Below the pieces are notes generated by a model. The model ran no database searches. It saw only the letters and a program-made list of their open reading frames with translations, and had not been told where the DNA came from. A DNA stretch of 64,000 nt from the NCBI GenBank assembly GCA_003008705.1, contig PDUO01000025.1:127709-191708 (forward strand), read 5' to 3'. Position numbers and translations under genes: made by a program. Positions 1-12,397 of the stretch are shown piece by piece. The stretch's first letter is position 1. Each line of letters starts with the position of its first letter. The DNA comes from Pezicula radicicola (lineage: Eukaryota > Ascomycota > Leotiomycetes > Helotiales > Dermateaceae).

Positions 1-306
1 AAATGCAGCAGGTACTGCTCCATCGCTACCAATTACATCATGCATATGTCGTGTCGCCGCATTACGATATTCTCCCGAATCAAGAAGAATTGCTTTTCTT
101 CTGACCCGAACCAGTCCACTCAAAGCACTAAGCCCTGATGGACCACCACCGATGACAAGGACATCGAAGTCGACGTGTGGTACGCGTGTTCTGTTTGTCA
201 AGGGAGATCTGTTTGTCAAGGGAGATCTGTTTGTCAAGGGAGATGAAGCGACGTTGTGGAAAAGTAAGAACATTAAGCATAGTCTGGCAAAATTGAGAAG
301 AGCCAT
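1..306 (-). CDS. Secreted thioredoxin-reductase-like FAD oxidoreductase (5' part; runs off left edge)
   Basis: The reverse strand from the ATG at 306 encodes a hydrophobic signal peptide (starting MALLNFARLCLMFLLFHNVA), three copies of a six-residue SPLTNR unit, then an FAD-binding Rossmann start: DFDVLVIGGGPSG, followed by an acidic strand end LLDSGEYRNA. The GxGxxG motif and the R-N-A after the second strand are typical of the class II pyridine nucleotide-disulphide oxidoreductase fold, including fungal thioredoxin-reductase-like thiol oxidases such as GliT. The redox-active CxxC would lie beyond the left edge, so thiol oxidase activity is inference. The signal peptide suggests secretion. 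The first ~100 codons are present and no intron is needed. Confidence 0.75.
   Translation of the reverse strand, partial: MALLNFARLCLMFLLFHNVASSPLTNRSPLTNRSPLTNRTRVPHVDFDVLVIGGGPSGLSALSGLVRVRRKAILLDSGEYRNAATRHMHDVIGSDGAVPAAF
191..244 (-). repeat. Three perfect tandem 18-bp repeats inside the oxidoreductase N-terminus
   Basis: Copies lie at 191-208, 209-226 and 227-244 and are identical. The unit length is a multiple of three, so the array stays in frame and encodes SPLTNR three times between the signal peptide and the FAD domain. Copy number can vary by slippage without breaking the gene. Confidence 0.9.
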
Positions 307-1917
307 GTTTTGACACAGCGAAATTTCCTGGCGCTTGTTCAGTTCTTAGGGAAAAGGGAATCAAGAGATGTGAAAAATAAATTCTTTCGAGGAAAATGAC
401 TGTTACTTGTACACACCCCGGAAAATGTTGTTGATCTCACTTTACAGTTACTTGGCGACTGCCAATTAAACTAAACAGCGGATCAAAAGTTATTCTGTTG
501 TTGTGTTACCATTGCGTTGGGGAAAATTAAACAAAGGATATCATATCATTGGGCACATGTGCAAAGCATGAAGTTTTATTCTCTGTTGAAATATGCGTGG
601 AAAACCAGAAATGTACTAAGATAATCAAGTAATCCTTTGCTTGCTTGTAGTAATGATGCATAGTCCCACCCACCAAAGTATCAACCCGGCAAGATTTCTC
701 GAAAACGCATTGTTCAGAGACCAATTAAAGCATTCAAAAGTTCTCCTCTTTTTGCTCTTCCCTTCCTGTCATCAATTTTCATGTTGACGATCGATTTGGG
801 GAAGGGGAAAATGTGGGGAATTCTTTGTTTTTGTCTCGCCAAGATGAAGTAAGGGAGATCCAGATGAGTAGATTTCATTGCAGATCCTACCTCGTGACAT
901 GGCTTCAACCTTAAAAGTGTTATGGTAGCCATTAAGGTTATTTACATTTTAGTTGAGATGTAATTAACTTCAGAGGTCGCCCACCACTGGCATTACTACC
1001 ACGGTCCTTGTTATGCTTATATCAGCAAAGTAATCCAAACAAGTCCATACACTTCTTAGTTCAACACTCTTGCATCAGATTTGTGAAAAAGAAGATCTAA
1101 TCACTGCATCATGCCTAGTATCAGCATTATTCCACAGCGTTTGCATCTTCTTAGAAGGTTAGTATTAGGAAGTCTTTCAATTCTTTGTATTTGAATTGTT
1201 AGTGATGTTTAGTGGAAGAAAGTAGAGGGAACAAAAGGAAACATTCTGAGTACTATCAAAACCGAAGCATTCTTTTTACTTCGAAAAGTACAAGAAGACA
1301 AACCTTCAGACACAGAACCCTGTAGCATAAAATCATAACGCTCTTTTCACTTTTTCTCGGCTCATCATACAAAGTAAGAAGTAACCTTTCAATGTATCTG
1401 CAGCTCTGCTTGCCGCAGAGTCCCTTTGAAAATTAAAGATGACGGATAGAATTCTTTGATAATTTAAAGGTTGGTTTTAGTGTGTAATAAGTTCCAACGA
1501 CCATTGACTAAAATTTTCAAGAGTGACTGGGATCAACATCGACGTCACTGTGTACTTCTCCGACACTTAAATTTTTTGCAGACTAGGTACATAAAGTGAA
1601 GGTAGAAGTAAATATTGTCTCTGAGGGCAATTTGATATGTATTAACTTTGTGCTAAAATAAAAAAGTTGTTTGTCTGTGAGTAGAATATCTAATAGACAA
1701 AGACGCGCAACCTAAGCTGCTGTTACGTCAGATGAATAGCTAACAGTAGCCAATGATTTCTATCAAGAAACTTAGCACTACTATCACACAAATGGCTTTA
1801 TTGGGAAGTTATATATAGGCAGAGGTGGTAAGAACTGGGAAATATATCAGATACCAACCTTCCGCAACACAAAAGAAATAAAAAATATCCATCCACGACC
1901 TTCGCAATTGCCACAAA
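307..1917. other. Intergenic stretch, no gene recognised
   Basis: AT-rich sequence between two divergently transcribed genes. The small open frames here have no domain-like composition and no coherent splice partners. A TATA-like element lies near the right end. Nothing else is supportable. Confidence 0.6.
1810..1817 (+). promoter_or_regulatory. TATA-like element upstream of the gene at 1918
   Basis: TATATATA about 100 nt upstream of the ATG at 1918, at a plausible core-promoter distance. Assignment rests only on the motif and its position. Confidence 0.35.
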
Positions 1918-2457
1918 ATGAGTTCAATCAACGGAAACACAACCCACCACAAACTCCCAGTCATTCTTATGGTTGACGGCAAACGAGTCAACGAACTATG
2001 GCGCGATAGCACTGCTCTCCCGTTCCCAAATTTTCGGATCCCCTGTCAAGAATCCAACCGCCCCGATGCGGATCCTCGCATACATCATGTGTCCTTCAAA
2101 AAGTATTCGACAGACAACATAGTCTCCCAGTTGCTCCATAAGATTCGTAAGCAAGTCTTGATACAGGTGGTATTATCTGAAGGATCTGGTACCCAGTGAG
2201 TAAATTCTTTGATTGAAGCATCTTCTTCTTTGCTTATTTATCTCTACCATAGACCACCTATTCCTCTCCAAGAGGTTCGCATTGAGGCAATCGACTTGGC
2301 CCGAGGCGGCAAATGCTATGAGCTGAGCGATCCCAGATACTTCAACCCTGAAGATCGTACGCGAGGAATTGTTCACGCAATCATGTGCGGGGTGGAAAAA
2401 GAGGGTGTTTTGGTTGTACACTTCGAAACAGTTCGTCAGGAGGCAAAGCGGGCATGA
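1918..2457 (+). CDS. Small conserved-looking protein of unknown function, two exons
   Basis: The ATG at 1918 starts exon 1 (1918-2195). A 57-nt GT-AG intron (GTGAGT donor, CCATAG acceptor, 2196-2252) leads to exon 2 (2253-2457), giving 160 residues. The phase matches across the junction: GSGTQ joins PPIPLQEVRIEAIDLARGGK. The central part is mixed basic (HKIRKQVLIQVVLSEGSG) and the C-terminal half is acidic then basic. I recognise no family. There is no signal peptide or membrane segment, so it is probably soluble. The continuous frame through a canonical intron is the main support. Confidence 0.55.
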
Positions 2458-4667
2458 ATTGGTAGAATTTCTGGCGTTCTGGTGTGCTAGTATGTTATTT
2501 TGGTGCTTTGGGGGAAAAGGGTGCTGGGCGAACACGACGAAACTTGGAGAGAGACACTTGGTGGATATCGAGGCTTCCGTTTGGTGAGAACGAATGGAAA
2601 CCAGCTTTTTCCACTTCAAGGTTCTGTTCTATCCGTGACAATATGTGCAACATCCTGAACCAGAGTAAGCAAGAATCCCTTCAAAGTAATTTGTGGAGAA
2701 CTTTCCGGTATGCGAAGACTCTAGACGTCTTATACCTAAGTTTGTTGCGGTATTGATTCGTTAGCGAACAACGACCAATAAAATGTTTTTCGTCCCACCT
2801 CTATTCCTCGGCGATTTTTTACAAGACTCTAGTTTCTCTTGTTATCCGGTTTTGGTTTTGTATTTTACTCTGCTGCCATAGGAAGACGAAAAACATAATT
2901 CCACCGAGGTTCACTTTGCTTATGCTGCTCAAGAGTTCTTGGCCAATTATTAATACCAAACTACAATTAAGAAACATGGGAGGAAGTAATGAGTGGCCAG
3001 CGCCCCGGAAATTTATCAGTCCAGAATTTACAGGGTTCCGTTTCCCCGAAAACTCAAAACTTAGGCTAGGACCGAAGCTAGAAGCCGTATGGCGTGGTCC
3101 ATCTGATTTGGCAGGGTTCTAGCTGCCGCCACTTCGAACATTCGGCTATAGAAGACTAAGTGTAAGCCATGTCTTGACCTCAAACTGCGTCTTCGCGTTC
3201 AATTTGTCCACGGCGGAGACTAGTAAATACGAGGAAAGCTCACAACGCTGCTGCAAGGTACGAGATTGGGGGTTGACGAGCGAATTAGACCATTGGTAAG
3301 ACTTTCACTGACGAACCTTCCTTTCAAACTAAGGTTGAATGCAACGCCACGCCTTACGGGGAGGGGTAATTTCGAGGATTGAGTCGAGAAGCTGTTTCAA
3401 CAGTTCGTCAAGACTTACTTTCATCCCCTCAACGACTTAAACGTTATTGACGATCGCTTTTGATGTGCGATAAGCGAGACGGGGTGGAGGTGATGACGAA
3501 CTGGTAGCCTTTTTTAGAACCGAGGCTCTCTGAATTATCAAACTAATAATCTCTGCATTTTTTTTTTTGGCTTGGTCTTGGGATGGTCTAAGAAGCTCTG
3601 ACATCCTTTGCAATACCAGTAAATTCTAGAACAGCTTCAAAAACGATTGTGAGATGATTGTTGGTCAAATGGCTCTGGAGTCAAAAACTTCGAAACGAAA
3701 AACCAACGTGTACGTTGTTTGATACTGGACGGATTAGGTGATTGCCGTGCGAAGAGTCCACAACGCTCGAAAGCGTATCCATGTTTCTCTTCCTGAAAAC
3801 ACTTTAGTGAAGATATGGATGTCCACCTACTTCCCCAAGCGAGGCCACTACAAGTAAGACCTCACCACTGGGGTATTGAACCGTTTTCCGAAATCTTGGC
3901 CTCGTCTTTTCACCGGGAAAACGGCCGGTCTGAAGTTCTGAACAACACCCAAGAATCTAAGTAAGAGAAGTCGGGACGATATTAATATCAATATCTGGTT
4001 CTGAAAACACCTCAGGATACAGGAGTAAGCTAATTTACAAACAACGAGCTGAACATAAGGTATGTCTTCTAGACATACTGTAATCTTACATCCCCTATCT
4101 AGTACAAATATTAAATCGAGATTGGTGATGTATTGTAAACTCAATCGTCCATTGGTTATTGTGCCACCGTTGTCCACATCATACGATGTGGTACCTCTCC
4201 CTAATCTCGCATCCCCAGATCCGCTTGGACACCCGCAGTCCACGCAAGGCTGATCCCTCCACATTCCTGCACGTGTAAGATGGCGTTAGTTCTTCTCATC
4301 CACTAAAGTGGCTTAGAAAAGAAGTGCTGTCAAAAACCCCTCTCCTTCCGAAACTATCAAATCTACGTAACTCTCCCATTGGATTGCGACGTTTTTGGTG
4401 TCGAGGATAGGCCCTGAGGTTAAGTGACAGGCCTACTGTCTGTTCGCGGCGAGAACTCACAGCCTTCCTTGCGACCCTTTTGAGAGAGGAAGTCTATTGT
4501 ATAAGACTACAATGTGGAAGCCCCACAAACTGTTGCTTTTTTTCTCTGACAATCCGACCTGAATATGCTTTTCCGATGTTTGGTAACTGAATAATATTTT
4601 CAAATTTCACTCATTGACACCGAGGTAGCTGTCGAGGCAGTGCCTGTCCGAGAACAACTCTATAATC
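2458..4667. other. Intergenic stretch, no gene recognised
   Basis: Open frames up to 138 codons occur (the longest on the reverse strand at 3848-4264), but they lack domain signatures, have erratic composition and overlap frames of similar quality on the other strand. I see no transposon ends or tandem repeats. Confidence 0.55.
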
Positions 4668-6050
4668 ATGACTACGACTCTTCGGAGACAATACTCAACT
4701 ACGGATACTACATCTAAAGGGCCAGCGGCCGTCATAATCTGCACTGTCTTTACAGCATTTGCTTTCATCATAGTCGGATTGAGACTTTTCACTCGTTTTA
4801 TCTTTGTGAGGAGTGTTGGAGCTGAAGATTGGCTAGTTACTGCTGCTTTGGTGAGTACATCCCATCTTCGGAGGCACACATATCTAACAAAGAGTTCGCT
4901 CAGTTCTCCTCTATTGTGTTGACCGTCTTGATATCCGAGGGTTCGTCATAACTCTGAACCAAAATTTTAGAAGCTTTTTCTGACACCTAGCAGAGGTAAG
5001 ATATGGCATGGGCCGCCACTTCATTACGCTGTCGCCAACAGATTATACAACCTCCTTGAAAGTTCGTGAACCTACCCCTTAGCGATGCACTCTCGCTAAC
5101 GAGAACTTTGAAGCCATTCTATGTTAGCATCCTCTTCTACAACCTTGGCCTAGCTCTCGTCAAAGCCTCAATAATTCTCCAGTATTTACGGATATTTGTC
5201 GGCTCAACTATTAGACGTGTCTGTTGGACATTGTTAGGCATAGTCATAACGTGGATTACATTTGCGACATTCAGCCAGATATTCATGTGCACACCAGTCG
5301 CTTACTTTTGGGATAAGAGGTTCAACGGAACTTGTATCAACTCAATGGTTTTATGGTTTTTCAACGCTTCCTTCAACATTGTAACGGACTTGGCTATTTT
5401 GATTACGCCAATGCCTGTTTTGAAGTCGTTGCAGATACCCAAGCGACAAAAGTATGGATTAATGATTATCTTTGCTATTGGTGCCTTGTAAGTTTCTTCA
5501 AAGGGTATTGTGAAGATGAAGTGTATTCTTACTGATAGTTCGTGATAGTGAATGTGTGACGGGTATCCTGCGTCTCCACTCTCTTTACATCATCTCCGTC
5601 AGTACCGATATAACATGGGATAATGTTGGAGCAGCGACTTGGTCCTCCCTCGAAGTCAATATTGGCATCATCTGCGCCTGTCTTCCAGTGCTAAAGCCCT
5701 TCATCAAACGTTTCGCTCCAAAGCTCCTTGGAAGCACAATGTCAGGAACAGCCAGCGGTGCACGAAGAGGAAGCTCAGCATGGCCATATGCTTCAAATCG
5801 AGGAGCCGTGCTATCATCTACTGCCGGAGATAGAACGAAGGGATATCCACTGGAAGATGGAGTCAAGTCTTACCGAAGCGATATCTTCGGGATGCATAAA
5901 TTAGATTCGAAATCTTCTCAATCTCAAGCTGAAGAGGGCCATATCAAGGTGGTAAAGGTTTTTGAGATACAGCACCATCGGGATGACCGCGACAGTCCCG
6001 GAAGCAGCGAGGTTAATTTATTTGCTGAGGCTAATGGGAGGGCGATCTAA
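4668..6050 (+). CDS. Fungal rhodopsin-like seven-transmembrane protein (SAT4/PTH11-type)
   Basis: Five exons: 4668-4850, 4904-4940, 4994-5061, 5114-5487 and 5549-6050, giving 387 residues. All introns are GT-AG, and the third (52 nt) has CTAAC just before its acceptor. The N-terminus leads into a first helix (AAVIICTVFTAFAFIIVGLR), then the family hallmark GAEDWLV, a helix with FYNLGLALVKASIILQYLRIF, a CTPVAYFWD loop, NIVTDLAILITPMPV, and a last helix containing ITWDNVGAATWSSLEVNIGI. These are signatures of the fungal rhodopsin-domain integral membrane family (PF20684), which includes PTH11-like receptor candidates. The cytoplasmic tail of about 120 residues is Ser-rich and charged. The ligand is unknown, and there is no CFEM domain. 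Confidence 0.85.
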
Positions 6051-7200
6051 GAGATCTTCTTTTTATGCGGTTAACTGTATGCATTATTGTACAGCAAAAG
6101 ATTGAATACAGCAAGTCTTTTGACTAATGGCCTTGACAATTCGCTGATACTCTATGATGTCAAGATCTGACGCTTCAGTTAACCTATAACTCGAGGAACT
6201 GCAAGCAGTTCAGTTTTGTGTCAGTGATCTGAATATACTGAGGGCTCTTATTAGGGAACGACCTCCACAAGAACCTCTGTTTTCTGTAGTTCTCAAGGCT
6301 GCTCTGGAACTTTTCTGGTTGTGCTTGAATGGAATAACGATCTGCAGTACATATTCCGTACAAAATTTAAACAACCAGAAAATACTGCATTAGGTAAGAT
6401 GCCATCGAAGTGTACGAGGATAATGTTCTATGCTGAAACCACTATGTCTCCATCAGGTTCTAGCGAGAGCTACGGTGGCTACAGACAATATTAGTGTTTT
6501 TACAACAAGCGACGGCTGCCAAGTTCAGCAGATGTTGACAAACGAACAGCTGCACAACGTTCTATCCACATCATGGAACGAGGAGGCTCTGCGCCAAAAA
6601 CAGCCAATCATTTGCTGTTCAAATATGAATCATACCTTCGCCAATTTCGTCCATAGCCTCCCCCTTTTTATGCTCGCAGTTTATGTGAGCATAAGGTTGT
6701 ATAAATAGGGGAGTTGGGTTTGGCTCCAAAGTTATGCCGCAATGAAACCTGTCCTGTTTGACCCGTTTTGAAAATTAAGCGATTCAATGAAAAGGCCACA
6801 CCATCACAGCATCTGTGGATGTTCGTCTGATAATTCAATCATGCATAGTTTAGCAAAATGTCTGGGCAAAAAATCCGAGGAAGCAGTCTTTACAAATACC
6901 TATCAGATCGCAAAGGATTCCAAGTTTTTGCCTTAGCGAGCACTTCGGGTTCTTGCCAAGGTTTGATGACCTCCACCAGCTCTGTCATGACCATGGTAAG
7001 GTTGCATTGCCGGCCACCTTGCGGCTCTTTGCACAGCCTTGTGAAGAGGATCTGATTGTTCCTTTTGACTTGAACGGTTCTCGTTCTCTAATTTTTTTTT
7101 TACACGTTCTGTTCTTCCGCTTCTCCATTCCACTTTACATTCGTTCTTGAATATACCACATTCTTTCCGTTCTTACATTCTTTTTATTGCGCCGGTCGAC
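6051..7200. other. Intergenic stretch with a hairpin and a TATA-like box
   Basis: Arms at 6668-6675 (TTATGCTC) and 6687-6694 (GAGCATAA) can form a perfect 8-bp stem with an 11-nt loop. TATAAATA follows at 6700-6707, about 500 nt upstream of the GH5 start, so it would need a long 5' UTR to serve that gene. The open frame at 6430-6708 has no protein-like features. Nothing else is recognised. Confidence 0.4.
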
Positions 7201-8786
7201 ATGTTTTTCTCTAGAGTTTTAACCGTTCTTGGTGGAGTTGGTTTAGTGGTTGCGAAAGTGCAATATGTGGTTGGTAGCGCCTTTCGGCATCAAGGACAAA
7301 AGCTGATCACGTACTAGGGAATGAATATTGCCGGATTTGAGTTTGGATGTGAGATTGATGGCACTTGCCCAACGGGCTCGGTCACACCTCCGTTGACCGC
7401 ACTCGGGGGCTCAGATGGAGCTGGGCAAATGCAGCACTTCGTGAGCGATGATCAGATGAACATTTTCCGCCTCCGTAAGTAACTCATTGTCTTCCAAGAA
7501 TTTTTCTAATTGAACCTAGCTGTGTCGTGGCAATTTCTTGTGAACAATAATTTGGGCGCTACGCTCGACTCGACGAACCTGGGCAAATATGATCAGCTGA
7601 TGCAGGCCTGTCTCACCACTGGAGCATACTGTGTAATAGACATCCACAACTTTGCTCGTTTCAATGGAAACATCATCGGTCAAAGTAGCAGTGGACCTAC
7701 CAACGATCAATTTACAAGTCTCTGGACACAATTAGCCACCAAATACGCAAGTAGCGACAAGGTTGTCTTTGGACTGATGAATGAGCCACATGATGTCGAT
7801 ATCACAGCATGGGCAGCTACTTGCCAAGCAGCAGTAACTGCGATCAGAAATGCCGGCGCATCAACACAGATGATTCTCCTTCCTGGAAACAACTTTGCTA
7901 GTGCTGCTACTTTCGTGAGCAATGGATCTGGAGCAGCACTTATTGGAATCACGAATCCGGATGGTTCGACTACGGGATTGATACTTGATGTTCACAAGTA
8001 CCTTGATGTTGACAATTCTGGAACACACAGCGAGTGTACTACCGATAATATTGCTGATGCTTTTGCCTTGGTTGCTGCATTTTTGAGAGAAAATGGACGT
8101 CAAGCTTTGGTCAGTGAGACTGGTGCTGGTAATACAGCAGCGAGTGTAAGTGTCTACCAAAATTTTCCAGGTCACTGAAACGTTACTGACAAGAATCGTA
8201 GTGTTTCACAGATTTCTGTGCTCAGAATGTGTTTCTCAATCAGAACTCGGATGTCTTCCTCGGATACATCGCTTGGGCAGCTGGCAGCTTCGCAACCTCC
8301 TACGTCCTGGGCTTAACACCCACAAAAACGAATGGAAAATTCGTTGATAACGCCATGGCATCACAGTGTGTCATCTCACCATGGCTCAATGCTGGTACTG
8401 CAATTGTAACTTCAGCAGTTGCAAGCAGCACGGCCGCAGCCACAAATGTTGTGACTAGCAGTGCCTCAAGAGCTGCTGCGAGTACCACCACCTTCGAGGC
8501 GAGCAAGTCAACAGCAACAGCTACAGCTACACAGTCCAGTAAAACAGCTACTTCTGGGTCTGCAAAATCAACATTGACAACAAGTACTGGCACCGTTAAC
8601 TCGGTTGCAACTTCTGCTGCTGCGGGTAATTCCACAGCTAAAGTTAGTACTACTGCTTCGTCCGGGAACAAAACTAGTTCTCAGACAACAACTTCAGCCT
8701 TGACTCAAGTTACTAATGGCGCAGAGTTACTGAGAACTGCTGGTGGGCTCTTGGCTGGAGGGTTTATGGCTGCTATTTTGTTGTAG
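7201..8786 (+). CDS. GH5 endo-beta-1,4-glucanase, secreted and probably GPI-anchored
   Basis: Four exons: 7201-7269, 7318-7474, 7520-8145 and 8202-8786, giving 478 residues. Residues 1-19 form a signal peptide. The catalytic domain begins VQYVGMNIAGFEFGC and continues RLPVSWQFLV, IDIHNFARFNG, FGLMNEPHD (proton donor Glu164) and LVSETGAGN (nucleophile Glu275). These are diagnostic of glycoside hydrolase family 5, most like the fungal GH5_5 endoglucanases acting on cellulose. After about residue 360 comes a Ser/Thr/Ala-rich stretch and a C-terminal hydrophobic segment (AGGLLAGGFMAAILL), the usual GPI-attachment layout, so it is likely cell-wall or membrane bound. No CBM1 is seen. The first donor is ambiguous by one codon; I chose GTTGGT because it restores the family's extra residue before G-(M/V)-N. 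Confidence 0.9.
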
Positions 8787-9376
8787 AAAATGAAATTTTG
8801 AAGATGCTTTTTCAATAATATATAATTATTTCATCTTGAGTGATACTTCGATTTCTATACAAGAATCCCCATTTGAAGTGTATATTGCTATTTCTGTGGT
8901 ATTGATTATATAGACTGTATGTCAACCCCACATTTGCTTTCAAATCGTCCTGTAACATAATCGACCCACCCCTCATCACTAGCCAATCTTGCAAGTGCCG
9001 CGATAATTGCTTTCTTAGATATTATTTGAGTTGCTATATATCGAGATATAGGAGAATGGTTTGAATGACTTAATTGACATATAGCCCCAATCAAAATGAT
9101 ATCATATAAAGCAACTTGTACGGTATAATAATTTAGGACATGGAACCATGAAAGTATCAGTGCAAATTCAGAAACCTCAATTTCAAGCTCTTTGGGATAT
9201 CTTTTGACTAGATGACCCCTCGAGTATGATCCATTGGAATTTGAACACGTCCATAGAGACTTCTAGAGTGCAGTGAATTCCAAAATGTAGTGTCAAATTT
9301 CTCTTCTAGGTATTTTCTTCCATCCTACTAATTCAGAAGATAACCCAGCAATCCCAAAACAACACAGTAAACTCAT
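8787..9376. other. AT-rich spacer between convergent genes
   Basis: The spacer lies between the 3' ends of the GH5 gene and the reverse-strand gene at 9377, so it should hold both 3' UTRs. No gene or repeat is recognised. Confidence 0.5.
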
Positions 9377-10282
9377 CTAAAGCTTCGACCTAATATGACC
9401 ATTCCCCCCACCTCCCTGAAGATCCAACACTCCCTCAGAAACAGTCCTATAAACATCCTGCATCTCAAAAACACCACTATCAAAACTACCCGGCCACGCC
9501 TCAACAAAACGTCTCCCCTCACACATAGCAGGAATAGGTCCGGATATCGCATCCCCAAAAACAGACCAAGAACCAACCTCATGAACCCCAATTCTCGACC
9601 GACAAGAAATAAGAAGTCGAACATCTTCAAGAAAACATCTATCCCCCTTATGATAAATCATTCTCCACCCAAGAATACCACACGGTAAACGTCTCAACTG
9701 ATGTTTAACATGTTCATGTTGAACCCGTTGACTCCCAGGTCTCAACTCCACAATAACATGACCAAACGCAAAAGTAACAGCCACGAAATCCGCTCCTTCC
9801 CCCCTCAAAACATCCATAACCATTTCAACATGTTCAGGACTCGCCTGCAGAAAAGGATTTACGGGCAAAACTCTAGGCCCACTAATAACACCACCAGTAA
9901 AAATATCCTCCCGAACTTTAGTCCACATATGTGGGATCAAGCCGTAGCCATAAAATCCAGGAGGGATAGCAGGAGTATTCTGTCTCGTTGAATTTAGTGT
10001 AGCAAATGGTCCAATTTTTTGCTTGATTTCGAATACTACTGGTATACCTCCCATCGTTAATGGAAGTGGTTGTGGTAATCTTTCAACAGCTACATTTAAA
10101 TACTCGTGCCGACCATATGCGATCATTCCATATTTTTGAACTAACCATAGAAGGTCTTCTCGTGTTGGGTTTCGAGGTTCTTTTTTTATAGGGTCCCATA
10201 GGTAGAAGGGGGCTGTGTCGTAGATGTGTCTTGAGCCGTAGCCGTTGTTGCCGTTTGGCCAGAATCCTCGTGGCATGGACAT
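9377..10282 (-). CDS. Conserved-looking fungal protein of unknown function, single exon
   Basis: An uninterrupted 301-codon frame starts MSMPRGFWPNGNNGYGSRHI. The N-terminal half is rich in aromatic, Gly and Pro residues (YDTAPFYLWDP, IPPGFYGYGLIPHMWTKVRE). The C-terminal half has a strand-like VAVTFAFGHVIVELRPG and a charged segment with SCRSRIGVHEVGSWSVFGD. There is no signal peptide, no transmembrane helix and no motif I can name. The length and the even, folded-protein-like composition make it a credible gene. The antisense open frames over the same bases are shadows. Confidence 0.65.
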   Translation of the reverse strand: MSMPRGFWPNGNNGYGSRHIYDTAPFYLWDPIKKEPRNPTREDLLWLVQKYGMIAYGRHEYLNVAVERLPQPLPLTMGGIPVVFEIKQKIGPFATLNSTRQNTPAIPPGFYGYGLIPHMWTKVREDIFTGGVISGPRVLPVNPFLQASPEHVEMVMDVLRGEGADFVAVTFAFGHVIVELRPGSQRVQHEHVKHQLRRLPCGILGWRMIYHKGDRCFLEDVRLLISCRSRIGVHEVGSWSVFGDAISGPIPAMCEGRRFVEAWPGSFDSGVFEMQDVYRTVSEGVLDLQGGGGNGHIRSKL

Positions 10283-11439
10283 TGTTTGTTATGTGTGGGT
10301 TGGTTGGTTGGTAAAGTGTGATTTGCTGAAAAAGAATTCTGCTTGGAAGAAAGGCCTGGTGTGTTTGGATGTTGTGTTGTTCAAAGTTAGTGGAAGAGTT
10401 TGAAATTTAAAGTGTGGGCAATGTATTTATGTAAGTCTGACAGTTCAAAACGCTACATCTGCGATTTTTAGCCAGTCGAGTCTAGAAATGGTAGAAGTAT
10501 AAAGGTATTGCACTAAAGGTTTTGGCGATATGATTTAAGTGTGACGGACTTCCAGCTAGGCACTCTTTTTCTTAGAATAATTGTTCGCCGGACCTCAAGC
10601 AAAAGCTAACAAATATAGGTAGTCTTAGTTGTATTTTAAATTGAATATTTACAAACTAACTTTCTATTCTTGCGCAAGCTTTAGAGAATATAACACCTAT
10701 CTTTCAAATTAGTAACTTAGTTCCCTGACTAGTTTCATATCATAGTCGCATCTAATCCCACACTCATTCTCAAAAATCACAAACCACACAAAACTCCATC
10801 ACTTCTAATGGAAACCCCCCATTTCATTGAATCTGAACTATCTCAACTACACCTAATAAAATCTCATCTACAAATTTAGACTCAAATTCGAGAAAGTTTT
10901 TGTTGGCCCTCACCGACAAACAAGAAACTTCGCTTTGAAATACATAGTGTCATCCACCGGATCCTATATCTTCAAATCATCGTATCATCAAATCATCCCC
11001 GAAAATCTGAAAAATCCACAATATTTCTCAAAGGTCATCTCTTCTGGCCGTTATCCATCTTCAATCGTAAGAGCGTGAACAGTGAAATAGCGAAAAAGAG
11101 AAAATGAAAGAAGGAAATGAAAGCCATCTTTCAACAAATTCATCATGGAAAGAAAAGGCATTCAGAAATAACAAGTTGTTCAACGTGAACAAACCAAAGA
11201 AAGGAAATTGGAAAATCGTTGAGAAGCTGAGAAGAGCGAATGGCTCCAGCAAGCGGGTTGAAAAGCTGAAGCACAACTATAGGCTCTTTTGGTGCACAAA
11301 GCAAAGAAGCTGAAATCTGTTAGTAATCGTCTTTAAGTGTTTTTTAGGCGATGGGCAAGAGGAAATACCTGCCGAAAGTTCCACATATTCCACAGAAACA
11401 TGCATTCTCAATCTTCTTCAAAGTAGCCAGCTTTTCGCA
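10283..11439. other. Intergenic stretch, no gene recognised
   Basis: AT-rich upstream region of the 9377-10282 gene and downstream region of the BTB gene. The short open frames at 11061-11313 are lysine/phenylalanine-rich and not convincing. Confidence 0.5.
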
Positions 11440-12397
11440 CTACTTGCTTTTCTTCTTCTTTCCACCACCATTGCCTTTCTTGGGAGTCTTTGGCTCCTTC
11501 ATGGCATTGAAAATGTCGGCTAACATCTCAAGAGGGAACTCGGCTGGATGATGAATATGCTTCAGTTCGGAAACACACTTCTCAACAAAGACCTTGCGAA
11601 GTGCACTGCCATCAATAGTCTCATCATAGACGAGTTGAAAATAAGCGCTTGGTAGATAATCAAGACCACGAAGTGTATCAATGACAGCCTCTTGCAAGTT
11701 TGGTACCAGGAATTCGTCAGCCAGGAGCCAGAGATGAATGAGGGTTAAAGCATCGATATCCTCGTTTTCTTCGCCGATGACGCCGATGTAGCACCAGTGA
11801 ATGAAAAGACGAAAGGCGACGAGACTCTCTGTCTTATGGTTCCAGTCACCAGTCATGCTCTCCATGTAAAACCCGTTAAATGCTCGTTCGAAATATGGTG
11901 ACTGGTAGGTAAGGAAGTCCTTATGAATGTGGTACTTTTGGCTTTCGCCGTAAGAGTTTGTGACGGTCAATGTGACAACCTTAGACCTGAAATAAATTAT
12001 TGTTAGTTGGTGTTACTGGGATCAACCGAATCTGATCTAGGCCAAGTAAATGCTGCTCAGATTTCGAAGAATTGAATACTTACAGGAAAGACGGCTTCTC
12101 CTTGGATAAATCGCCAACACCACAGAGCTTAGGACGCTTTGATGTTTCTGGGGAAACTGGAGATGGAGGCATAGCAACAGTTTCATCCTCGGCGTCTGAG
12201 TTAATGGAGATAGCATCGTAGCTTCGCTTGCCAAACAACTTGATTGTCGTACCGCCAGTAGGAATTGATAGGTCCGAGGAAGATGATCCTGAGACCGAGG
12301 AACGAGTTGCCCTGGTGAAGCCTGGGGAATCGTTGAAAGACATTTTTTCTGGGTTGTAGTACACGAATGTTGACATAAGTTGGGAAAATCTAGACAT
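11440..12397 (-). CDS. BTB/POZ domain protein
   Basis: Two exons: 12397-12084 and 11986-11440, with a 97-nt GT-AG intron (286 residues). The junction reads EKPSFL then SKVVTLTVTNSYGESQKYHI. The BTB fold spans roughly residues 105-215: HKDFLTYQSPYFERAF, then a small-hydrophobic FRLFIHWCYIGVI, then LIHLWLLADEFLVPNLQEA, the classic order for fungal BTB proteins that dimerise and often act as Cullin-3 adaptors or nuclear factors. The N-terminus is Ser/Pro-rich with a possible nuclear-localisation region, and the tail is a Lys/Gly cluster (GNGGGKKKKSK). The start may instead be the Met at 12343 (MSFNDSP), which many relatives would favour. The partner and function are unknown. Confidence 0.85.

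Noticed and set aside
3848..4264. 138-codon reverse-strand frame
   Set aside because: Erratic composition and no motif; nothing supports expression.
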